Part shown: positions 32,049 through 40,506 of the stretch, in pieces
How positions within the stretch are numbered: position 1 is the stretch's first letter
Layout: each line of letters starts with the position of its first letter
Origin: Micromonospora_J zhanjiangensis
Lineage (GTDB): Bacteria > Actinomycetota > Actinomycetes > Mycobacteriales > Micromonosporaceae
NCBI RefSeq assembly: GCF_042650605.1
Contig: NZ_JBHSBN010000025.1
Location: 20,795 to 84,794, forward strand
Direction of reading: 5' to 3'
DNA: 64,000 nucleotides
Program-made: the position numbers and the translations under genes
Notes under the pieces: model-generated
What the model was told of the DNA's origin: nothing
The model's database searches: none
The model's input: only the letters and a program-made list of their open reading frames with translations

Positions 32049-32266
32049 CCGTCGACGGCATCTCGGACATCTTCCGCCGGGTTTTGGAGACCCCGGACAT
32101 CGGACCGGAGTCGGACTTCTTCGACTCCGGCGGCGACTCGCTGCTGGCCACCCGGGTGCTCAGCGCCGTGGCCCGGACGTACGACGTCGAGTTGTCCTTC
32201 GACGACTTCCTGCTCGCCCCGACGCCGGGCACGCTGGCCAACCGGATCGCGAGCACCCTGCGGTGA
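32045..32266 (+). CDS. Peptidyl/acyl carrier protein
   Basis: A 73-residue discrete carrier protein. The phosphopantetheine site is FFDSGGDSLLATRVL, with Ser at about residue 31. Helix 1 is ISDIFRRVLETPDIGPESDF and the last helix is LANRIASTLR. It should carry the amino acid activated by the upstream adenylation domain for oxidation or transfer. GTG start at 32045 overlaps the A-domain stop; its own stop overlaps the amine oxidase start, so the operon is tightly coupled. Confidence 0.92.
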   Translation: MTVDGISDIFRRVLETPDIGPESDFFDSGGDSLLATRVLSAVARTYDVELSFDDFLLAPTPGTLANRIASTLR

Positions 32267-33603
32267 AGGTCGTCGTCGTCGGGGCCGGACTGGCCGGCCT
32301 GACCGCCGCCACCCGGCTCGCCGCCGACGGGGTCGACGTGACGGTGCTGGAGGCCCGCGACCGGGTCGGCGGCCGGACGTACGGCATCGAGGTCTCCCCC
32401 GGCAGTTGGGTCGACGCGGGCGCGGCCTATCTCGGCGACCGGCACACGGCGCTGACCGCCCTGCTCGACGAACTCGGCCTGAAGACCGTGCCCACCTCGG
32501 TCACCGGGGACAGCCGGTTCGCCCTCGGCACGGCCACCGGCACCCGGCCCGGCCGGTTCCCGCCGCTGCACGCCGTCGCCCTCGGCGAGCTGTTCGACCT
32601 GCTCGACGAGCTGACCCGGCGGGTCAACCCGGAGGCGCCGTGGCTGACCCCCGACGCGGCCGAGCTGGACACGCTGACCGCCGCCCAGTGGGCCGAACGG
32701 CACATGAACCACCCGGACGCCCGGCTGTTCTTCCCGCTCTTCCTGGGCGAGATGATGGCCGCCGACCCGGCCGCCGTCTCCGTCCTGCACATGGCCTTCT
32801 ACCTGCGTTCGGGCGGTGGGCTGCGGTACCTCAACGCGTTCGAGGGCGGCGCCCAGGACGCCCGGGTCGACGGCGGCGCGCACCAGGTGTGCGAGCGGCT
32901 CGCCGGCCGGCTCGGCGACCGGGTACGACTCGGCGAGCCGGTCCGCGCGATCGACCAGGAGGCCGCCGGGGTCACGGTGCGCACGACGACCGGCCGGTAC
33001 GACTGCGCCGCGGTCGTGCTGGCGGTGCCGCCGCTGCTGGCGGACGCCATCGCGCACACCCCGGAACTGCCCGAGCGGCGGGCCGGCCGGCGGACCGCAC
33101 CGGGCTGCGCGGTGAAGGTGCACCTGGTCTACCCGCGCCCGCTGTGGCGCGACCGCGGCCTGTCCGGCTGGTCGGTCAGCGCGGCCGGACCGCTGCTGTC
33201 CACCGTGGACGACTCGCCGGCCGACGGCGCCGTCGGCGTGCTCACCGGGTTCGTCACCGGCGCCGAGGCGCACCGGTTCACCGCCCTGCCGCACCAGCGG
33301 CAACGGGACGAGGCGGTGGCCCAGGCCGCCGAACTGTTCCCCGGGCTGCCCGCCCCGCTGCGGGTCGAGATCACCGACTGGGTGCACGAGGAGTACAGCC
33401 GCGGCTGCTACGCGGCCCTGTTCGGCCCCGGCGACTGGGTCCAGCACGGCGCGCACCTGACCACCCCGCACCACCGGGTGCACTGGGCCGGGACCGAGAC
33501 GAGCACCGAGTTCTTCGGGCTCATGGAAGGCGCGATCCGCTCGGGCCTGCGGGCGGCCGCGGAGATCACCACCCACCACCAGAGCATCGGGAGACCACTG
33601 TGA
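32263..33603 (+). CDS. FAD-dependent amine oxidase (flavin monoamine oxidase family)
   Basis: A 446-residue flavoprotein. The N-terminal dinucleotide fold is VVVVGAGLAGLTAATRLAADG, followed by VTVLEARDRVGGRTYG. The C-terminal FAD motif is HWAGTETSTEFFGLMEGAIRSG. A middle substrate domain contains FPLFLGEMMAADPAAVS. Family members oxidise amines or amino acids to imines or aldehydes with release of peroxide. No signal peptide is present. Its position directly after the carrier protein suggests it oxidises a carrier-bound or released amino acid, which is inference. Confidence 0.9.
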   Translation: MKVVVVGAGLAGLTAATRLAADGVDVTVLEARDRVGGRTYGIEVSPGSWVDAGAAYLGDRHTALTALLDELGLKTVPTSVTGDSRFALGTATGTRPGRFPPLHAVALGELFDLLDELTRRVNPEAPWLTPDAAELDTLTAAQWAERHMNHPDARLFFPLFLGEMMAADPAAVSVLHMAFYLRSGGGLRYLNAFEGGAQDARVDGGAHQVCERLAGRLGDRVRLGEPVRAIDQEAAGVTVRTTTGRYDCAAVVLAVPPLLADAIAHTPELPERRAGRRTAPGCAVKVHLVYPRPLWRDRGLSGWSVSAAGPLLSTVDDSPADGAVGVLTGFVTGAEAHRFTALPHQRQRDEAVAQAAELFPGLPAPLRVEITDWVHEEYSRGCYAALFGPGDWVQHGAHLTTPHHRVHWAGTETSTEFFGLMEGAIRSGLRAAAEITTHHQSIGRPL

Positions 33604-35387
33604 GCGAGACCGCGCCGACGTCCGTCGCCCCGCTGGAGGCCCGGAAACGGCTGATGACCGAGCCGGACCTCGGTGCCGGCAACTTCCTGGCGTACGCCGT
33701 GGACAGCAACCCGAACCGGGCCGTGCCGTTCGTGTTCAGCCACCACACCGACCACCGCGGCCAGGTGGTGCTGCGCGGACACAGCCTGCTCGACCTGGCC
33801 GTGCTGCGCGACCGGTACGCGAAGTGGTACCACTCCAGCGGGGTACGCCCCGGCGAGCCGGTGGCGGTGGTGGTGGCCGAGGGGCTGGAACCGCTGCTGC
33901 ACTTCCTCGCCCTGACCGCCCTGGGCGCCATCCCGGCGATGGTCAACGACGCGATGCGGCCGGACGTCATGCTCCGCTACCTGGAGCACGTCGGCGTGGT
34001 CGGTGTCGTCGCCGACGACACCACCCGGCTCGCCTCGGCCTACCGGGCCGACCCGCGCCGCCGCCCCCGGTTCCTCGCCCTGACCGCCGAAGTGCAGGCC
34101 TTCGACGCGGCGTCGGTCGAACTGCCGGCGCAGTACCCGTACCGGCCCGGGCCGACGGACGTGGTGGCGCTGATCCACTCCTCCGGCACCACCGGCACAC
34201 CGAAGTCGACGATGCTCGCCCACCGGCAGTTCTGGGAGGGCAAGCAGCCGCGGATGGTCCGCTTCCCGGCCGAGCCGTACGACCGGCTGATGTCGCTGAT
34301 GCCGCACACCCACGCCGGCGGGCTCAGCTACTTCCTCACCGCGGTCCTGCTCGGGCTGCCGACCGTGGTGATGGCCGACTGGCGCCGGGCGGCGGTGGAG
34401 CCGGTGATGGAGGTCTTCCAACCGACGATGATCGCCTCGTTCCCGCGTACCTTCGTGGAGCTGGCCACCGGCGAGCTGCCGGTCAAGGGCGCCGCCCGGG
34501 TGCACTCCTGGTTCAACACCGGCGACTCGGCGCACCACGGGCACATCCGCCGGCTGGTCCAGCTCGGCGAGCGGCCGGCCGGCCTGATCAAGCCGTGGCT
34601 GCTGCCCAGCGAGGCGGCGACGGAGTCGGCCCTGCCCGGTTCCCAGTTCGTCGACGGGCTCGGTTCCTCGGAGATGGGGATGGCGCTGTTCGGCGGGATC
34701 ACCACGCCGGAGACCCCGCGCAACGACCGCTGCGTGGGCAAGCCGTTGGAGGTGGTCACCGCCGCCGCCGTGCTCGACGAGAGCGGACGGGAACTGCCGG
34801 ACGGCACCGTCGGCCTGCTGGGCGTCAAGACGCCGTCCCGGACCCCGGGCTACTGGCACGACGCCCGGTTGACCGCCAGCTTCGAGCTGGACGGGTACTG
34901 GCTCACCGGTGACGTGGCCCGCCGGGACGCCGAGGGCAACTTCTACCACCTGGACCGCACGGTCGACGTCATCGACACCGCGACCGGCCCGGTCTACAGC
35001 CTGCCCGTGGAGGAGGTGCTGCTGGCCGACTGCGCGGACGTGGTCCAGGACTGCTCGGTGATCGGCGTGCCCGGCCCGGACGGCCAGGGCCAGGTGCCGA
35101 TCGCGGTGGTGCGGACCCAGGCCGGTGCGCGGGACCGGACCGCCGAGGCGATCCGGGACAAGGCCAACGCCGAACTCGTCGCGGCCGGGCTGGCGCCGCT
35201 GGCCGCGGTGCGGATCGCCCGTACCGAACGGGACTTCCCGCTCGGCCCGACCGGCAAGGTGCTCAAGCGCGAGCTGCGGACCCGGTACGCCACCCTGTTC
35301 ACCGAGCCGGCCGCATTCACCGAGCCGGCGGCGGAGCCGGCCGACCGGGTCGGCGCCGAGCCGGTGGCGGTCGGCGACCCGGCCTGA
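33600..35387 (+). CDS. AMP-forming acyl/aryl ligase
   Basis: A 595-residue member of the ANL (adenylate-forming) superfamily. P-loop LIHSSGTTGTPKSTML (about residue 183), helix region DGLGSSEMGMALFGG, YWLTGDVARRDAEGNFYHLDRTVD and the catalytic Lys motif PLGPTGKVLKREL. It is of the acyl-CoA synthetase type rather than an NRPS A domain and probably activates a carboxylic acid building block. The C-terminus has a TEPAA/EPAA repeat tail. GTG start at 33600 overlaps the amine oxidase stop (GTGA). Last gene of the plus-strand operon; two hairpins follow. Confidence 0.88.
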   Translation: MSETAPTSVAPLEARKRLMTEPDLGAGNFLAYAVDSNPNRAVPFVFSHHTDHRGQVVLRGHSLLDLAVLRDRYAKWYHSSGVRPGEPVAVVVAEGLEPLLHFLALTALGAIPAMVNDAMRPDVMLRYLEHVGVVGVVADDTTRLASAYRADPRRRPRFLALTAEVQAFDAASVELPAQYPYRPGPTDVVALIHSSGTTGTPKSTMLAHRQFWEGKQPRMVRFPAEPYDRLMSLMPHTHAGGLSYFLTAVLLGLPTVVMADWRRAAVEPVMEVFQPTMIASFPRTFVELATGELPVKGAARVHSWFNTGDSAHHGHIRRLVQLGERPAGLIKPWLLPSEAATESALPGSQFVDGLGSSEMGMALFGGITTPETPRNDRCVGKPLEVVTAAAVLDESGRELPDGTVGLLGVKTPSRTPGYWHDARLTASFELDGYWLTGDVARRDAEGNFYHLDRTVDVIDTATGPVYSLPVEEVLLADCADVVQDCSVIGVPGPDGQGQVPIAVVRTQAGARDRTAEAIRDKANAELVAAGLAPLAAVRIARTERDFPLGPTGKVLKRELRTRYATLFTEPAAFTEPAAEPADRVGAEPVAVGDPA

Positions 35388-35388
35388 C

Positions 35389-35458
35389 CGGCGGGTCCGC
35401 CGCGACGGACCCGCCGGGCCCGGACATCGGCCCCGGTGCGCGCCGCGCACCGGGGCCG
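35389..35458. terminator. Double hairpin terminator between convergent operons
   Basis: Two perfect inverted repeats. CGGCGGGTCCG (35389-35399) pairs with 35406-35416 over a 6-nt loop. CGGCCCCGGTGCG (35428-35440) pairs with 35446-35458 over a 5-nt loop. Placed exactly between the convergent biosynthetic operons, they should stop transcription from both sides. Confidence 0.8.
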
Positions 35459-35477
35459 TTCCGCACCGTGGGTCGGC

Positions 35478-36698
35478 TCAGCCGTCGCGGTGGACCAGGT
35501 TGCCGACCTTCCCGGTACGGGGATTGGCGATCAACGCGTCCACCACGGTCACCTCCAGCGCGTCGGGGTTGCGCTGGAACACGATGCTCGGGCCAAACCC
35601 GGAACCGAGCAGGTGCCGCCGTACCTGGTCGGCCAGGTCCGGCCCGGCGTCCCGGTCGGGCAGCACCAGCACCTCCAGCACGGCTCCCCGGTCGGCGGGT
35701 GCCCGGACGGCCAGTTGGGCCCGGGCCACGCCGAGTCGGGCCGCCACGTCGTCGACGAAGTCCGCGATGTTGAGCAGGTGGCCGCGGAACTTCACCAGCC
35801 CGTCCCGGCGGCCCAGCACCCGGACCGCGCGGCCGGGCCGGCCGCAGCCGCACTCGACGAACCGGCCGGCGTCACCGGTGCGGTAGCGCAGCACCGGGTT
35901 CAGCCCCTGCGGGTGCAGCGAGGTGAAGTCGAGCATCTCGTCCTCGCCGACCGCGATCAGCTGGGACGGCAGCGGGTGCCAGGTGTCCGCGGCGCAGTCC
36001 GGGGTGTTGGTCGCGATCACCCAGGTCTCGGTGCTGCCGAACATCCCCCACCGGCGGGCGTCCGGCGCGACCGCCCGCAGGTCGTCGTCGATCCGCGCGT
36101 CCCAGGCCTCGCCGAGCCACAGCACGGACCGCAGGTCGGGCAGCTTCACCCCGGCGTCCCGGGCGCTGGCGAACAGCAGCGCCAGCACGCTGGGCGTACC
36201 GCCGATCGCGGTCACCCCGCGACCGGCGAAGAACTCCAGCCACGGCACGTGCTCCTCCCGGCCCAGCGCGCCGACGTTCATCGCCGTGCAGCCGGTGTGG
36301 TCGACGTACGCGTTGACCAGGAAGTGCGCGCCCCACATCTTGCCCGCGCTCCAGCCGTTGACGAAGACGTCGTCCGGGCCGAGCGGCTGCCAGTGCTCGT
36401 ACACCTCGCGCATGTACAGTCCGGTCGGCGCGTGACCGACCTGCGGCGCGCCGGTGCTACCGCCGCTCTGGAAGATCCAGGTGGCCCCCTGCGCGGCCCG
36501 GGGTCGCAGGTGCGCCAGGGCGGCCTGCAGGTCGTCCTTGCGCATCACCGGCACCGCCGCCAGGTCGGCCACCGAGTCGAGGTCGGCCAGCGCCGCGTAG
36601 CGGTCCGCCAGCGCCGGCACGGTCCGCAGGTCCGCCAGCATCCGGCGGGCCCGGTCCAGGCGCGCCGGGTCCAGGTCGGTCGCGAAGAATTCCACCAT
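35478..36698 (-). CDS. PaaK-like AMP-dependent ligase
   Basis: A 406-residue protein resembling phenylacetate-CoA ligase-type ANL enzymes. Gly/Ser-rich loop FQSGGSTGAPQVGHAPT (about residue 76), TAIGGTPSVLALLF, the GSTETWVIATN motif, CGCGRPGRAVRVLGRRDGLVKFRGHLL (split) and the terminal NPRTGKVGNLVHRDG with the catalytic Lys. The DCAADTW and ECGCGRPG segments contain Cys that could hold a metal, as seen in some PaaK relatives. It probably activates a carboxylate for the pathway. Its ribosome site lies inside the tandem repeats at the end of the thioesterase gene. Last gene of the minus-strand operon. Confidence 0.85.
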   Translation of the reverse strand: MVEFFATDLDPARLDRARRMLADLRTVPALADRYAALADLDSVADLAAVPVMRKDDLQAALAHLRPRAAQGATWIFQSGGSTGAPQVGHAPTGLYMREVYEHWQPLGPDDVFVNGWSAGKMWGAHFLVNAYVDHTGCTAMNVGALGREEHVPWLEFFAGRGVTAIGGTPSVLALLFASARDAGVKLPDLRSVLWLGEAWDARIDDDLRAVAPDARRWGMFGSTETWVIATNTPDCAADTWHPLPSQLIAVGEDEMLDFTSLHPQGLNPVLRYRTGDAGRFVECGCGRPGRAVRVLGRRDGLVKFRGHLLNIADFVDDVAARLGVARAQLAVRAPADRGAVLEVLVLPDRDAGPDLADQVRRHLLGSGFGPSIVFQRNPDALEVTVVDALIANPRTGKVGNLVHRDG

Positions 36699-36703
36699 CG
36701 GTA

Positions 36704-37189
36704 TCAGCTCCTGCTCGATTTGTCAGGCGGTCCTGCTCGATTGGTCAGGCGGTCCCTGGTCGAACGGTCGGGCGGTCCCTGCTCGGTTGTCGGACGGCGG
36801 GCCAGTGCCACGCTGTGGCCCCGGAACTCGGCGACCACCTCGCCGCCGGGCCGGCTGACCGTCACGTCGTAGATGCCGTTCGGCCCGTACCGGGCCCGCT
36901 GGACCGCCTCGGCGGTCAACTCCTCGCCCACCTCGACCGGCCGCAGGAACGTCACCTGCGCCCCGTGCGCCACGGTGACCGGGCCGGCCGCGTTGCAGGC
37001 GTACGCGAACGCGGCGTCGGCCAGCAGGAACAGGAAGCCGCCGTGCGCCAGGCCGTGCATGTTCGCCATCACCTCGGTCACCCGCATCCGCACCCGGGCC
37101 CGGCCGGCGCCGGCCTCGTCGAGGGTGATGCCCAGGTGCCGGCAGGCCGGGTCCCGGGCGTACCGCTCCCGGGCGTCGGCGGTGATCAC
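36704..37189 (-). CDS. PaaI-family hotdog thioesterase
   Basis: A 161-residue hotdog-fold protein. It has the catalytic segment VMANMHGLAHGGFLFLLADAAFAYACN and VTFLRPVEVGEELTAEA, typical of PaaI/4HBT thioesterases that hydrolyse aryl- or acyl-CoA. The last 25 residues (from about QGPPDRSTRD) are encoded by four tandem 22-23-bp repeats and are probably disordered. GTG start at 37189 overlaps the SDR stop. In this operon it may release or proofread CoA esters made by the ligases. Confidence 0.87.
   Translation of the reverse strand: MITADARERYARDPACRHLGITLDEAGAGRARVRMRVTEVMANMHGLAHGGFLFLLADAAFAYACNAAGPVTVAHGAQVTFLRPVEVGEELTAEAVQRARYGPNGIYDVTVSRPGGEVVAEFRGHSVALARRPTTEQGPPDRSTRDRLTNRAGPPDKSSRS
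36709..36797 (-). repeat. Four imperfect 22-23-bp tandem repeats in the thioesterase 3' end
   Basis: Units at 36709-36730, 36731-36752, 36753-36775 and 36776-36797, plus-strand consensus TCCTGCTCGATTGGTCAGGCGG. The first two differ at one base. They encode the C-terminal tail of the thioesterase, and the last unit supplies the AGGAG ribosome site of the next gene. The 23-bp third unit shifts the frame, so the tail is not periodic in protein. Confidence 0.8.
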
Positions 37190-38064
37190 GCCGCACCGTC
37201 CGGTTCCGGCCGGGCCAGCCAGGAGCGGGTCAGCGCCAGGATCTCCCGGCCCTCCGGGTCGACGAACTTGCGGCCGGCGTACTCCCGGACCCAGTCGCCG
37301 GTCGGGATTCGCAACGGCGGGTCCGGCTCGGTGAGCGCCCGCAGCACCACCTCGGCCACCTCGGTGGCGGTCTGCGCGCCGGGCCAGCCGGTCCGGACCA
37401 CCCAGTCCAGGTACGGCTCCAGCACCGGCGCGTACGGGCCGGCGTCGGCCAGCAGCGACGCCCGGGTGACGCCGGCGTTGGCGGCGAACGCGGTCTCCAG
37501 CACCGGCCCCGGCTCGACCATCGTCACGGTCACCCCCACCCCGGCGGCGACCGGGGCGAGGCTCTCCATGAACCCCTCCACGGCGAACTTGGCCGCCGAG
37601 TAGCCCTCGTTGAACGGCTGGGCGATCAGACCCCGGCTGCTGCCGATGGTGACCACCCGGCCCCGGGCGGCCCGCAGGTGCGGCAGGGCGGCCCGGGTCA
37701 CCGCCACCACACCGAGGAAGTTCACCTCGATGCCGGCCCGGAAGGTCGCCATGTCGGTCATCTCGACGGTCGGGAAGGTGTTGGCGATCCCGGCGTTGTT
37801 GACCAGCGCGTCCAGCCGCCCGTACGCCGACACCACGGCCCCGACGCAGTCGGCGACGGATGTCTCGTCGGTGACGTCGAGCCGGCGTACGTCGATCTCG
37901 ACGCCGGCCTCGGCGGCGGCCTCGCGCAGCCCCGCGGACCGGTCCGGGTCGCGCATGGTGGCGACCGTGGTCAAGCCGGCGCCGGCGGTGGCCAGCGCGG
38001 TGCGCAGGCCGATCCCGGACGAGCAGCCGGTGATCAGCACGACCGGTTCGGTGTCGGGCGTCAT
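37186..38064 (-). CDS. Short-chain dehydrogenase/reductase
   Basis: A 292-residue classical SDR. NAD(P) motif LITGCSSGIGLRTALA (about residues 10-25), VNNAGIANTF, the catalytic Ser in IGSSRGLIAQP and the YSAAKFAVEGFMESL motif (Tyr-x3-Lys). The Asp/Arg after beta-strand 2 (ATMRDPDR) favours NADP, tentatively. It probably reduces or oxidises a pathway intermediate. ATG start overlaps the MFS stop (ATGA). Confidence 0.92.
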   Translation of the reverse strand: MTPDTEPVVLITGCSSGIGLRTALATAGAGLTTVATMRDPDRSAGLREAAAEAGVEIDVRRLDVTDETSVADCVGAVVSAYGRLDALVNNAGIANTFPTVEMTDMATFRAGIEVNFLGVVAVTRAALPHLRAARGRVVTIGSSRGLIAQPFNEGYSAAKFAVEGFMESLAPVAAGVGVTVTMVEPGPVLETAFAANAGVTRASLLADAGPYAPVLEPYLDWVVRTGWPGAQTATEVAEVVLRALTEPDPPLRIPTGDWVREYAGRKFVDPEGREILALTRSWLARPEPDGAA

Positions 38065-39371
38065 GGCGTCCGCACGGGGGTGTCGTCGGAGTCGGCCGCG
38101 GCGGCGGCCCGTTGCTGCTCGCGGGCCAGCATGCGGTGCAGCGGGGCCAGCGGGACGGCCGCGAAGAAGGTGCCGATCAGCGTGCCGACCACCATCGTGA
38201 TCCGGGTCGCGTCGAGGATCCCGAAGTCGGCGGTGAGCCACTCGACCATGACGCCGCCGACGAAGACGCTGAGCGGGATCACGCCCCAGGTGATGGTCCG
38301 GAAGGCGGCGTGCGAGACGGCCTGGTCGGCGGCCGAGACGCGGGCCTGCCGGACGGCCGCGGTGCTGACGTTGTACCAGACCATGAAGAAGCCGTAGCAG
38401 GCCAGCGTCGCGCCGATGACGACGGCGGACGGCAGCGCCGGCGCCGCGAGGATGCCCAGGCCGACCAGCGAGTGCAGGAAGATGGCCCAGGGCATCATCC
38501 GGGCCGCGCCGATCCGCCGGCTGACCCGCGGCGCCAGCAGGGTGCCGACCACCGCGCCGGCGGCGGCCACCGACATCGCCAGGCCCAGGGTGCCGACCGA
38601 CAGCCCGAGCCCCCGGTACGCCAGCACCGGCAGCACGGTCACGAAGATCGGCCCGCCGATGTTGGCCAGCAGCGTGCCGAGCAGGGTGCCGCGCAGCACC
38701 GGGTCGGTCCAGTTCAGCCGGATGCCCTGCTTGAGCCGGGACCACATGGACTCCCGCCGGCCGGCGCCGCCACCGTACGGCTTCATGGCCCGGATGCTGC
38801 CGGCCGAGAACAGGAAGGTGACGGCGTCCACCAGCAGCGAGGCCATGCCGAGCAGTTGGTAGAGGCCGCTGGCGATGGCCGGCCCGATCACCTCCGAGGT
38901 GGTCCGGCTGGTCTCCAGGTTCGCGTACGCCCTGACCCGCCCCTCGGGGCGGACGATGGACGCGATGGTGGCGGTGTAGCCGATGTTGAAGAAGACCGAG
39001 GTCGCGTTCGACACCGCCACCACGACGAACAGCAGCGGTACGGAGAGGAAGTCCAGCCAGTAGGCGACCGGGAGCAGCCCGATCAGCAGAAACCTGACCA
39101 GGTCACAGGTGATCAGCGTGGCCCGCAGGTCCCACCGGTCCACCAGCATCCCGGCGACCAGGCTGAGCAGCGGGATCGCCAGGTACTGCGCCATGCTGAC
39201 CAGGCCCACCTCGAACGGCGAGGCGTGCAGCACCAGGATCATCACGGTCGGCACGACGAACAGATTGATCTTGTCGCCGACGTTGCTGACCGTCTGGCCG
39301 GCCCACAGCAGGTTGAACTCCCGGCCGAGTGACTCCCGGCCGGCTCGGTCCGGTGCGGCTGCTGTTCTCAT
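38061..39371 (-). CDS. MFS exporter
   Basis: A 436-residue major facilitator protein with about twelve helices. The N-terminal pattern FNLLWAGQTVSNVGDKINLFVVP and the loop-2 segment GMLVDRWDLRATLITCD are typical of drug/macrolide-type efflux pumps. In a biosynthetic operon it most likely exports the product and may give self-resistance. ATG at 39371 overlaps the ATP-grasp stop; several upstream in-frame codons lie within that gene and are rejected. Confidence 0.9.
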   Translation of the reverse strand: MRTAAAPDRAGRESLGREFNLLWAGQTVSNVGDKINLFVVPTVMILVLHASPFEVGLVSMAQYLAIPLLSLVAGMLVDRWDLRATLITCDLVRFLLIGLLPVAYWLDFLSVPLLFVVVAVSNATSVFFNIGYTATIASIVRPEGRVRAYANLETSRTTSEVIGPAIASGLYQLLGMASLLVDAVTFLFSAGSIRAMKPYGGGAGRRESMWSRLKQGIRLNWTDPVLRGTLLGTLLANIGGPIFVTVLPVLAYRGLGLSVGTLGLAMSVAAAGAVVGTLLAPRVSRRIGAARMMPWAIFLHSLVGLGILAAPALPSAVVIGATLACYGFFMVWYNVSTAAVRQARVSAADQAVSHAAFRTITWGVIPLSVFVGGVMVEWLTADFGILDATRITMVVGTLIGTFFAAVPLAPLHRMLAREQQRAAAAADSDDTPVRTP

Positions 39372-40375
39372 GCGGCGCCCGGCGCGGCGCCGGCCAGCCG
39401 GCGCGCGTGCCCCCGCCGGTACGCCTCGAAGCGCGCCCGGATCAGGTCCCGTTGGGTGCGGACCGCCTCCGGCGAGCCCGGGTCCGGGCACATGATGCTG
39501 CCGTCCAACTCGATCTCGGACAGCCAGAACCGCTCCCCGTCGTGCAGGAAGTCGACGCAGAGGAAGGGCACCGGCAGCTTCTCCGCCATCCAGGCGACCG
39601 CCTCGGTCAGCTCGTCGGGCAGCGGCGCGTACCGGAGTCGGCCGCCGGTGGTGAACTGCGGGTAGAGCGCGCCGTCGCCGGGCGTACGGACGAGCACGGT
39701 GACCGGTTCGCCGTCCACCAGGTGCACCCGGTAGTCCGCGGTGCCGGCACCGAGGTACGGCTGGAACACCAGCGTCGTGTCACCACCCTGGGCCAGGCTG
39801 AGCAGCCCCCGTACGTCGTGCGGGTCGCGGGCCAGGTTGATCCCCCGGGACGCGCACCAGCCGGCCGGCTTGGCCAGCGCCGGGTACGGCAGGTCCCGGA
39901 TGGCCGCCTCGTACTCGTCGTAGACCAGGTCCCGGCCGGACCCGATCCGGACGGTGGGGATCGGCGGGATCGGGCAGTCCCGCAGGAACAGGATGGTGGC
40001 CAGCTTGTCGTTGCAGACCGCGGCCAGGGCCGGCGGGTGCGGCAGGTAGAAGCCGACCTGCTCCAGCACCGCGTAGAGGGTGAACTGGTTGAACACGTCC
40101 GCCGCCTGGTAGGGCAGCGAGTAGAGCGAGGTGACGAAGAGGGTGTCGGCCGGGGTGACCGGCTCGCCGTCGATGTGCACCTTCGGCGCGTGCGGGTCCA
40201 GCGCGTCAACCGTCACCGCCTCGGGGGCGACCCGGTCCCAGGACAGGTCGAGTTCCTTGGCCACCTCGACGTACGTGTCCCAGAAGGCCGCCGCCCACTT
40301 GGCGCCGGTCCGGGTCGACTCCCGGTCCGGGAACAGCCAGCACATCCGTCGTAACGTGGTTGTTTCCTCGGGCAT
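39368..40375 (-). CDS. ATP-grasp ligase
   Basis: A 335-residue protein of the ATP-grasp fold. The N-terminal pre-ATP domain starts CWLFPDRESTRTGAKWAAAF; the ATP-binding part has PYPALAKPAGWCASRGINLAR; and the metal-binding end is PFLCVDFLHDGERFWLSEIELDG. ATP-grasp enzymes join a carboxylate, via acyl phosphate, to an amine or thiol, so it is a candidate amide-bond former of the pathway. First gene of the minus-strand operon. Codon 8 is TTA (40354-40352), so expression may need the bldA tRNA unless translation starts at the internal ATG at residue 11. SARP-type repeats lie about 75 bp upstream. Confidence 0.85.
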   Translation of the reverse strand: MPEETTTLRRMCWLFPDRESTRTGAKWAAAFWDTYVEVAKELDLSWDRVAPEAVTVDALDPHAPKVHIDGEPVTPADTLFVTSLYSLPYQAADVFNQFTLYAVLEQVGFYLPHPPALAAVCNDKLATILFLRDCPIPPIPTVRIGSGRDLVYDEYEAAIRDLPYPALAKPAGWCASRGINLARDPHDVRGLLSLAQGGDTTLVFQPYLGAGTADYRVHLVDGEPVTVLVRTPGDGALYPQFTTGGRLRYAPLPDELTEAVAWMAEKLPVPFLCVDFLHDGERFWLSEIELDGSIMCPDPGSPEAVRTQRDLIRARFEAYRRGHARRLAGAAPGAA

Positions 40376-40445
40376 CGTCCACCACTCCGCTCAGGACCCG
40401 GACACCGTCGCCGACGGCGAAACTCGCCGAATTCTGGCAACGGTT

Positions 40446-40478
40446 GCTACGGATCCGCTGCGAACCCGATACGGATCC
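40446..40478 (-). promoter_or_regulatory. Three 11-bp direct repeats upstream of the ATP-grasp operon
   Basis: On the minus strand three consecutive 11-mers read GGATCCGTATC, GGGTTCGCAGC and GGATCCGTAGC, sharing GG-x-T-x-CG-x-A-xx-C. The 11-bp phase matches SARP-binding heptamer repeats, and the core GATCCG-[TC]-A recurs at 30391 and 30402 before the other operon. This supports co-activation by the SARP at 28569. Confidence 0.6.
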
Positions 40479-40506
40479 ACCAGCGGCGCCCGGCCGGCGG
40501 CCGCGC

